From assembly GCF_036250695.1 (NCBI RefSeq), contig NZ_CP109427.1:5952001-6016000 (forward strand): a stretch of DNA of 64,000 nucleotides, written 5' to 3'. Every line of letters begins with the position of its first letter. Within the stretch, counting starts at the first letter, position 1. Position numbers and translations under genes: made by a program. Below the pieces are notes generated by a model that saw only the letters and a list, made by a program, of their open reading frames with translations, did no database searches and was not told the origin of the DNA. Positions 58,441-64,000 of the stretch are shown one piece after another. Origin of the DNA: Streptomyces sp. NBC_01497 (lineage in GTDB: Bacteria; Actinomycetota; Actinomycetes; Streptomycetales; Streptomycetaceae).

Positions 58441-59642
58441 GCGCGGTGCCGCACCCGCGGCGCCTGGAGCGCCAGCGCCACCGCGCTCCAGAGCGCCCCG
58501 ATCAGGAACGTGCCGCGCACCGTGACCAGCGGCAGGACCAGACCGCCCGTCAGCGCGCCGAGGGCCACGCCCGCGTTGAACGCCGCCGAGTTGGCCGCCA
58601 CGGCCGTCTCGGTGCGGCCGGGCGCCACCCGCAGCACCAGCGCCTGGGACGCCATCACGACCGGCGCGAGTGCCACCCCCAGCAGCGCCAGCGCCGCCGT
58701 CGCCGCCCACCGGGTGCCGCCCGCCGCCCACAGGGCGGTCATCGCGACGCTCTGGAGCGCCACGGGCACCGCCAGCATCGCCCAGGGCAGTCGGTCGAGC
58801 AGCGGGCCCGCCCCCACGATGCCCGCGAGCGCCGCGACCCCGAACACCAGCAGCAGCGGACCGACCGCCGAGCCGGGGAAGCCGCTCACCTCCGTCAGGA
58901 ACTTCTCGATGTAGGTGAACCCGGTGTACGCGCCCGCGCCCGAGAGGGCGGTCGTCGCCAGCACCACACCGAACGCCCGCCGGTCGGGCGCAGGACCGAA
59001 CGCGGCGTGGCCGGTGCCGGGCCGCGTCGTCGGCAGGCAGGCCGCGACGAGTACGAGCGCCACCGCCCCGAGGCAGGCCAGCACCGCGAACGGCGCGTGC
59101 CAGCCGCCGTGCCGGCCGAGCCAGGTGCCCGCGGGCACCCCGAGCGCCGTCGCCAGCGACCCGCCGACCGACAGCACCCCGATGACCCGGCCCCTGCGCT
59201 CCGGGGCGAACAGGCCCACCGCGGCCGGACCCATGACCGCCCAGAACAACGCCTGCGCGAGCGCCGTCGCGACCCGCGCGCCGAGCAGCACCCCGTACGA
59301 ACCGGCCACCGCGGACAGCCGGCTCGCGACCACCAGGACGGCGAGGACGGCGGCCAGTACGTAGCGGTGCGGCACCGCGCGCATGGCGCGCGCCAGCGGG
59401 AGGGAGAACACGGCCACGGTGACGCCGTATCCCGTGACCAGAGCGCCCACGGCCGCGAGCGGCACGCGCAGATCGTGCGCGACGTCGCCGAGCAGGCCGA
59501 CCGGGAGGTTCTCCGTGGTGTTGAAGGTGAACGCGGCGAGCATCAGGCCCGCCACGGCGAGCGCCCCGCGCACGGCGCCGGGGCCGGTATCGGTGAGGCG
59601 GGCATCGGCGGGGCGCCGGGCGGGCAGGGGATCGGCACTCAA
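58428..59642 (-). CDS. MFS transporter (DHA1, sugar/drug efflux-like)
   Basis: 404 residues with 12 helices: FNTTENLPVGLLGDVAHDL, LAQALFWAVMGPAAVGLFAP and RVIGVLSVGGSLATALGVPAG fit the AraJ/YdhP-like DHA1 group. TTG 59642 with AGGAGG four bases upstream is the best start. It diverges from an ArsR-type regulator likely to control it. Its 3' end overlaps heme oxygenase tail-to-tail, so convergent transcription may interfere. Confidence 0.9.
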   Translation of the reverse strand: MSADPLPARRPADARLTDTGPGAVRGALAVAGLMLAAFTFNTTENLPVGLLGDVAHDLRVPLAAVGALVTGYGVTVAVFSLPLARAMRAVPHRYVLAAVLAVLVVASRLSAVAGSYGVLLGARVATALAQALFWAVMGPAAVGLFAPERRGRVIGVLSVGGSLATALGVPAGTWLGRHGGWHAPFAVLACLGAVALVLVAACLPTTRPGTGHAAFGPAPDRRAFGVVLATTALSGAGAYTGFTYIEKFLTEVSGFPGSAVGPLLLVFGVAALAGIVGAGPLLDRLPWAMLAVPVALQSVAMTALWAAGGTRWAATAALALLGVALAPVVMASQALVLRVAPGRTETAVAANSAAFNAGVALGALTGGLVLPLVTVRGTFLIGALWSAVALALQAPRVRHRAQPG

Positions 59643-59846
59643 GGGTCCTCCTGGAACGCGCAGGGGGGAGCGGGACGGGAGCGGAGCACGAGCAGGACGC
59701 GGGCGGGGCGCCGGCGGGACGCGAGCGCGCCGGGTGGCCGGGGTGGCCGGGCCGGTCCGTCCGAAAGGAGCGTCGCCGCCCCGGTGTCGCCCGCTCTACT
59801 CTTTCGGCCTGAGCCGAATCACCGCCGCCGGGAGACGACCCCCGCC

Positions 59847-60887
59847 ATGCCGCTCCACCTGCACCTGCGCACCGAGGACCTGGCCCGCTGCCGTTTCGCG
59901 GTGTCGCCGCTGTGCCAGACCCATGAGGCCCTGCGGCTGCTGCGCCGCACCGGGCGGCACCGCTACCACCGCGCGTGGCTCGCCCGGGTACGGGCGGTGG
60001 CGGACGGACTCGACCTGTCCGACCTGTGGCTGTTCATGCCCCGGGGCCGTGGGTACACGCCCGATTTCCTCGGGCCGCCGCCCGTCGGCCCCGCCGGAGT
60101 GTTCGAGGACGAGATCGCACGGATGCGGGCCACCGACCCGGCCATGGCCCGGGTGGAGATGGCGCGTTCGCTCCAGTGCACGCCCGGGGCGCTCGAATCG
60201 CCGCGCGGACAGCGGCTGCTGGCGGATCCGGCCGCCGCCGTGGGCCTGCTCGCCGATGTCACCGAGCGCGCCTGGCGGGCTCTGCTCGCGCCCGACTGGC
60301 CCCGGTTGCGGGGCCTGTTGGAGGCCGACATCGGCTACCGGTCCCGGCGGCTCGCAGCCGGGGGACTCGAAGCGCTCTTCGCCGACCTCGACACACGGGT
60401 GGTGTGGTCGGCGGACAGTGGGACTTTGCGGGTGGGAGACGTGTTTCCCGGTTTCCCCGTGACACAGCGGCTGGACGGGCGAGGTGTGCTGCTGATGCCC
60501 AGTGTGTTCGTGTGGCCGGACGTCGTCAGTGGTTTCGCGCCGCCGTGGCAGCCGACGATCCTGTATCCGGCGCGGGGCATCGGACAGCTGTGGGGCCGGG
60601 GCGAGTGGTCCGGCGCCGCGGGGACGGCCGCGGGGGAGAGGGCCGCCGAGGCCGTCCGGGCCCTCGGGCGGCTCCTGGGCGCGAACAGGGCCCGGCTGCT
60701 GGCCGGTCTCGACGCGCCCGCGTCCACCACGGAACTGGCGCACCGGCACGGCCTCGCGGCCTCGTCCGTGTCGGAGCACCTGGCGGTGCTGCGCGGCGCG
60801 GGGCTGCTCACGTCACGGCGCCACGGCCATCAGGTGCTCTACGAACGGACGGACCTCGGGCGCCGACTGGCCCGCCCCGCCGGGTGA
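59847..60887 (+). CDS. ArsR-type regulator with large N-terminal domain (DUF5937-like)
   Basis: 346 residues from ATG 59847. Residues 1-240 form a large N-terminal domain starting MPLHLHLRTEDLARCRFAVSP (typical of the streptomycete DUF5937-type regulators), and residues ~260-346 a winged helix, STTELAHRHGLAASSVSEHLA then LLTSRRHGHQVLYERTDLG. It lacks ArsR metal cysteines, so the ligand is unknown. It likely represses the divergent MFS gene; ~200 bases separate their starts. Confidence 0.87.
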   Translation: MPLHLHLRTEDLARCRFAVSPLCQTHEALRLLRRTGRHRYHRAWLARVRAVADGLDLSDLWLFMPRGRGYTPDFLGPPPVGPAGVFEDEIARMRATDPAMARVEMARSLQCTPGALESPRGQRLLADPAAAVGLLADVTERAWRALLAPDWPRLRGLLEADIGYRSRRLAAGGLEALFADLDTRVVWSADSGTLRVGDVFPGFPVTQRLDGRGVLLMPSVFVWPDVVSGFAPPWQPTILYPARGIGQLWGRGEWSGAAGTAAGERAAEAVRALGRLLGANRARLLAGLDAPASTTELAHRHGLAASSVSEHLAVLRGAGLLTSRRHGHQVLYERTDLGRRLARPAG

Positions 60888-60890
60888 CCG

Positions 60891-61010
60891 GCACACACGG
60901 ACGGCTCCCGGCACACACGTGCCCCGCCCGGCGCTCGCGGACGGCTCCCGGCACACACGTGCCCCTCCCGGCACACACGTGCCCCTCCCGGCACACACGT
61001 GCCCCGCCCG
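60891..61010. repeat. 20-bp tandem repeats (GCACACACGTGCCCCTCCCG)
   Basis: GCACACACG begins at 60891, 60911, 60951, 60971 and 60991, all on a 20-base grid; the unit at 60931 is degenerate. Each copy holds an ACACGTG core. It lies after the ArsR-type gene, in the spacer to the convergent PhzF-like gene; no gene is seen in 60888-61122. Confidence 0.9.
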
Positions 61011-61122
61011 GCGCGCCCGGACGGCTCCCGGCGCGGAGCCGGGGGCCGGCTCACTGTCAGGGCCGTGGGGGCGATCCCGCGCAGGCGGCCGCCACCCGGT
61101 GCGACTCCGGTATCCGCCCGTC

Positions 61123-61800
61123 TCACGCGGCGAACCGCACCCGGCCGCCCAGCTCGATCTCGCCGTTCGGCGCGGGCGCCGTCAGCAGCTGGGAGCCCCT
61201 GCCCTGGGTGATGTTGAGCGCCCGGCCGAGGTGCGCCGTCAGCAGGAGGGCCGCCGCGCCGGTGGCCTCGTCCTCGACGATCACCTCGTCGCGGCGCGGG
61301 AACGCGCGCGCCCTGACGCGGCCCGCCGCCTCGTCCTCCCATGCCCACGCGTACAGCCAGCCCTCGCCGGGCGGCGGCGCGGGCAGCGCGTCGACCTCGG
61401 CGGGCGAGTCGAACCGCCGCAGCGTGCGCGGCGGTACCCACTCGGGACGCGCCGTGATCCAGGTGAACTCGCCGTCCTGGCGTACCCACACCTCGCCCGC
61501 CTCGACGTGCACCGACTCCACGTCGAGCAGCCAGGCCGCGCCGACGAGGGGGTGTCCGGCGAACGGGAGCCGCAGGCCCGGCGCGTAGATGTCGACCACA
61601 CCGCGCTCCGGGTCGTCCACGAAGACCGTCTCGCTGTACCCCAGCCGGTCCGCGAGGGCTTGCCGTGCCGGCCGCTCGCGGTACGCCCTGCCGTCCCTGA
61701 CGACCCCCAGGGTGTTGCCGTGCCGCCCGTCGGCGGCGCAGAAGACCCGCAGGACGTCGAGGTCCTTCACGGGCTCTGCCCGCTGCCGTTGGTCTGTCAC
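61123..61800 (-). CDS. PhzF-family isomerase-like protein
   Basis: 225 residues. Family motifs: LDVLRVFCAADGRHGNTLGVV, the catalytic Glu in LGYSETVFVDD, LPFAGHPLVGAAWLL, and C-terminal GRGSQLLTAPAPNGEIELGG. PhzF-type enzymes isomerise by proton transfer with the conserved Glu; family members are often of unknown role, and this one has no phenazine genes nearby. It is shorter than usual PhzF (about 280), so part of a lobe is trimmed. GTG 61800 has TTGAAT six bases upstream; TTG 61812 is an alternative. Confidence 0.85.
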   Translation of the reverse strand: MTDQRQRAEPVKDLDVLRVFCAADGRHGNTLGVVRDGRAYRERPARQALADRLGYSETVFVDDPERGVVDIYAPGLRLPFAGHPLVGAAWLLDVESVHVEAGEVWVRQDGEFTWITARPEWVPPRTLRRFDSPAEVDALPAPPPGEGWLYAWAWEDEAAGRVRARAFPRRDEVIVEDEATGAAALLLTAHLGRALNITQGRGSQLLTAPAPNGEIELGGRVRFAA

Positions 61801-61969
61801 GCGGGAATTCAAGCATCCCCGCGCGGCCCGACTCTCCTTGGGGATCGCTTGACCAAATTTTGACCTGTGCTAATGGATCACGTGGCCGTTCGGTGACCGC
61901 GATGCGCCGGTACGTGAGAAATGAGATCCGGATCACTGGACGTGCGGCTTTGGGTCAGGTAAGCCTTCG

Positions 61970-61988
61970 TTAAGTTAGGCATGCCTCG
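61970..61988 (+). promoter_or_regulatory. Probable iron box upstream of efeO
   Basis: TTAAGTTAGGCATGCCTCG matches the DmdR/IdeR consensus at about 13 of 19 positions and includes a perfect AGGCATGCCT dyad. An adjacent AGGTAAGCCT (61958) may be a second half-site. Confidence 0.6.
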
Positions 61989-62065
61989 CTTCGGCGGGTG
62001 TACCGGGCCGACCGGTCCGCCCCCGTTGCGACACCTCGTACCGCGTTGCCGTACCGAACGCGGAG

Positions 62066-62119
62066 AACCGCAGCACCGAACACCGCAGTACCGAACCGCA
62101 GCACCGAACACCGCAGTAC
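62066..62119. repeat. 26-bp perfect direct repeat in the efeO leader
   Basis: Two perfect 26-base copies (62066-62091 and 62094-62119) made of AACCGCAGCACCGAACACCG plus CAGTAC, period 28. They lie between the iron box and the efeO start; frames across them are open but low complexity. No gene is seen in 61813-62255. Confidence 0.85.
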
Positions 62120-62255
62120 AAGGGCCGCCGCCACGGACCAACGCCCCACCGTCGTCAAGAACACGAGAAGTACAGGCGTCAAGAACCGCCGCCGTACCGC
62201 ACCACGCCCGCCGTCCCGAACCGTCGTCGCACCGACCCCATCCGTGGAGCCCCGC

Positions 62256-63410
62256 ATGCGCCCTGTCCGTCTCTCCGTCGTCACCGCCGCCGCGGCGGTG
62301 GCCGCCCTGACCGCCGTCACGGGATGCGCCGACAAAACCGACGCCGCCTCCGGCGGTGCGAAGGGCGGGGACGGCGCCGTTCACGTGACCGCCAAGGACG
62401 ACTCCTGCACGGTCTCGAAGACGACCTTCCCGGCCGGCCACCTCCAGCTCGCCGTCGAGAACCAGGGCTCACGGGTCACGGAGGTCGAACTCCTCTACCC
62501 CGACGGCCGGATCGCCACCGAGCGGGAGAACCTCGGCCCGAGCACCCGCGCCACCGTCACCGCCGAGGTGAAGGCGGGCACCTACAACATCGCCTGCATC
62601 CCCGGCATGAAGGGCGAGGGCATACGCAAGAAGGTCACGGTCACCGGCGGGACGGCCGCCAAGCGGAACCCCGCGATGGACGCCGCGGTCAACGCGTACC
62701 GCGTGTACGCGCAGGCACAGGCGGACGACACGCTGCCCAAGGTGAAGGTGTTCACGGACGCCGTGCGCGCGGGTGACATCACCGCCGCCCAGAAGGCGTT
62801 CGCGCCGTCCCGCGTCGGCTGGGAGCGCACCGAGCCGGTCGCCGAGTCCTTCGGTGACATCGACCCGAAGACCGACACCCGCGCCGACGGCCTGGAGCCC
62901 GGCCAGAAGTGGACCGGCTGGCACGCGCTGGAGAAGCAGCTCTGGCAGGACAAGAAGCTCTCCCCGAACGCGAAGGCGCTCGCCGACCAGCTGGACGCGG
63001 ACCTCGCGAACTGGCAGCAGCGTGTGGGCAAGGCCGTGATCACCCCCACCTCCATGGCCAACGGCGCCAAGGAACTGCTGGACGAGGTCGCCACCAGCAA
63101 GATCACCGGTGAGGAGGACCGCTACAGCCACACCGACCTGTCCGACTTCCAGGCCAACGTCGACGGCGCGCAGAAGGCGTACGAACTGCTCAAGCCGATC
63201 GCGCAGAAGAACGACCCCGCCCTCGTCACCGAACTCGACAAGCAGTTCACCGCGATCGACCAGCTCCTCGCCAAGTACCACGACACGAACAGCTCCGACG
63301 GGTTCCTGGCCTATACGAAGGTCACCGCGCCCCAGCGCAAGGGACTGTCCGACGGTGTCAACGCGCTGGCGGAACCGCTGTCGAAGCTCGCCGCAGCGGT
63401 TGTGAAGTAA
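62256..63410 (+). CDS. efeO: EfeO-type iron uptake lipoprotein (cupredoxin + M75 imelysin domain)
   Basis: 384 residues from ATG 62256, with GGAG seven bases upstream. Basic start, hydrophobic run and the lipobox TAVTGC make it a lipoprotein. The N-terminal cupredoxin-like domain (~42-135) has DDSCTVSKTTFPAGHLQLAV and YNIACIPGMKGEG; the M75 helical domain follows with GWHALEKQLW (H-x-x-E metal site). It binds iron outside the cell and hands it to an EfeU permease, which is not in the window. Seven bases separate it from efeB. An iron box and a direct repeat precede it. Confidence 0.93.
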   Translation: MRPVRLSVVTAAAAVAALTAVTGCADKTDAASGGAKGGDGAVHVTAKDDSCTVSKTTFPAGHLQLAVENQGSRVTEVELLYPDGRIATERENLGPSTRATVTAEVKAGTYNIACIPGMKGEGIRKKVTVTGGTAAKRNPAMDAAVNAYRVYAQAQADDTLPKVKVFTDAVRAGDITAAQKAFAPSRVGWERTEPVAESFGDIDPKTDTRADGLEPGQKWTGWHALEKQLWQDKKLSPNAKALADQLDADLANWQQRVGKAVITPTSMANGAKELLDEVATSKITGEEDRYSHTDLSDFQANVDGAQKAYELLKPIAQKNDPALVTELDKQFTAIDQLLAKYHDTNSSDGFLAYTKVTAPQRKGLSDGVNALAEPLSKLAAAVVK

Positions 63411-63416
63411 GCCGCT

Positions 63417-64000
63417 GTGAACGAGACCTCCCCTCAGACGCCGGACCCCGACGACGGCCGGGACCAGCAGCGCCCCGCGCCGTCGCGGCGTGCACTGCTC
63501 GGCTGGGGCGGTGCCGGGCTCGCGCTCGGCGCCGCCGCGGCGGGTGGCGGTGTGGCGGCCGCGATGAGCGGCTCCTCCGACGCCCCCGCGCCCACGTCGG
63601 CCGCCGACACCGGCGCGGCGGTCGCCTTCCACGGCGCCCACCAGGCCGGCATCGCGACCCCCGTCCAGGACCGCCTGCACTTCGCGGCGTTCGACGTGAC
63701 CACCAAGGACCGCGCGGAACTCGTCCAGTTGCTCAAGGACTGGACGCGGGCCGCCGAGCGGATGACGGCCGGGCGCGAGATCGGCGGCGGCGCGGTACCG
63801 GCCGTCGCGGAGGCACCGCCGGACGACACGGGGGAGGCCGCCGGACTCAAACCGTCGCGGCTCACCCTCACCGTCGGCTTCGGCCCGTCCCTCTTCGCGG
63901 ACGGCCGCTTCGGGCTGGACGGCCGGCGGCCGGACGCGCTCGTCGACCTGCCGAAGTTCCCCGGCGACAACCTCGAAGCGGCCCGCAGCGGCGGCGACCT
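63417..64000 (+). CDS. efeB: EfeB-type DyP peroxidase (partial, 3' end outside window)
   Basis: The first 194 codons are visible from GTG 63417. The Tat signal PSRRALLGWGGAGLALGAAA sends a folded, heme-loaded protein out. Then FHGAHQAGIATPVQDRLHFA is the DyP/EfeB start, with LTVGFGPSLFADGRFGL further on. The distal G-x-x-D-G and heme His lie beyond the window. It oxidises Fe2+ or heme-derived substrates for the EfeUOB importer. Coupled to efeO by a seven-base gap. Confidence 0.92.
   Translation, partial: MNETSPQTPDPDDGRDQQRPAPSRRALLGWGGAGLALGAAAAGGGVAAAMSGSSDAPAPTSAADTGAAVAFHGAHQAGIATPVQDRLHFAAFDVTTKDRAELVQLLKDWTRAAERMTAGREIGGGAVPAVAEAPPDDTGEAAGLKPSRLTLTVGFGPSLFADGRFGLDGRRPDALVDLPKFPGDNLEAARSGGD

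Noticed and set aside
60891..61010. Possible CRISPR array
   Set aside because: Units are tandem on a 20-base period with no unique spacers, and no cas genes are near.
61123..61800. PhzF-like gene as evidence of phenazine synthesis
   Set aside because: No other phz genes are present and the family is broad.
1..64000. tRNA, rRNA, origin, attachment sites and riboswitches
   Set aside because: Nothing with the expected conserved sequence was seen on either strand except RNase P RNA; small structured RNAs could be missed by eye.

Overview
The window looks like high-GC Streptomyces chromosome. Almost every third codon position is G or C, and the markers are typical of the genus: a WhiJ-type regulatory triad, a streptogrisin-like protease, a DesK/DesR-type two-component operon, DmdR/IdeR-type iron boxes, and a class A RNase P RNA beside an RNase H/CobC fusion gene. 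No rRNA, tRNA, prophage or CRISPR array was seen. The only mobile DNA is a decayed IS5-like transposase remnant near 3.4 kb.

Layout. 1-9 kb: two drug-efflux type MFS genes, a transposase scar, an acetyltransferase, and a four-gene ABC exporter / histidine kinase / response regulator operon. 8.7-15 kb: a small conserved-looking protein, an unknown propeller-like protein divergent from an iron-siderophore binding lipoprotein with an iron box between them, then a Nif3 / zinc-ribbon / RNase H-CobC operon. 15-18.3 kb: a GNAT pseudogene, KDPG aldolase behind a double palindromic operator, YaaA and rnpB. 18.3-22.5 kb: a SpoIIE-type phosphatase, a hexanucleotide microsatellite, and the XRE-DUF5753 / DUF397 / HATPase triad. 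22.6-26.8 kb: a tightly overlapping five-gene operon of a 62-residue peptide, three unrecognised proteins (two of them paralogues) and a beta-lactamase-fold hydrolase. This is the best candidate for an undescribed system. 26.9-28.8 kb: a serine protease and a CX5R phosphatase. 28.9-39.4 kb: a catabolic locus with a serine hydrolase, an IclR regulator, a complete oligopeptide-type ABC importer, a ROK-like protein, a creatininase-family amidohydrolase and a glucarate-dehydratase-like enolase. 39.8-57 kb: mixed housekeeping and accessory genes (redox-type lipoprotein with an APC-type permease, MazG-like, dehydrogenases, MFS and BASS carriers, M50 protease, beta-helix protein, paralogous membrane proteins, F420 reductase, SPOR protein, methionine aminopeptidase). 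57.6-64 kb: iron and heme genes (heme oxygenase, EfeO, start of EfeB) with good iron boxes, plus an MFS/ArsR pair and a PhzF-like protein.

Two themes run through the window. Iron-box-like palindromes precede the siderophore-binding lipoprotein, the heme oxygenase and efeO, which suggests one iron-responsive regulon. Many genes also have a -10-like TANNNT hexamer exactly six (sometimes seven) bases before the start codon and no ribosome binding site, which suggests extensive leaderless transcription. Several starts were set on that basis. All calls come from reading the sequence; no database search was run.
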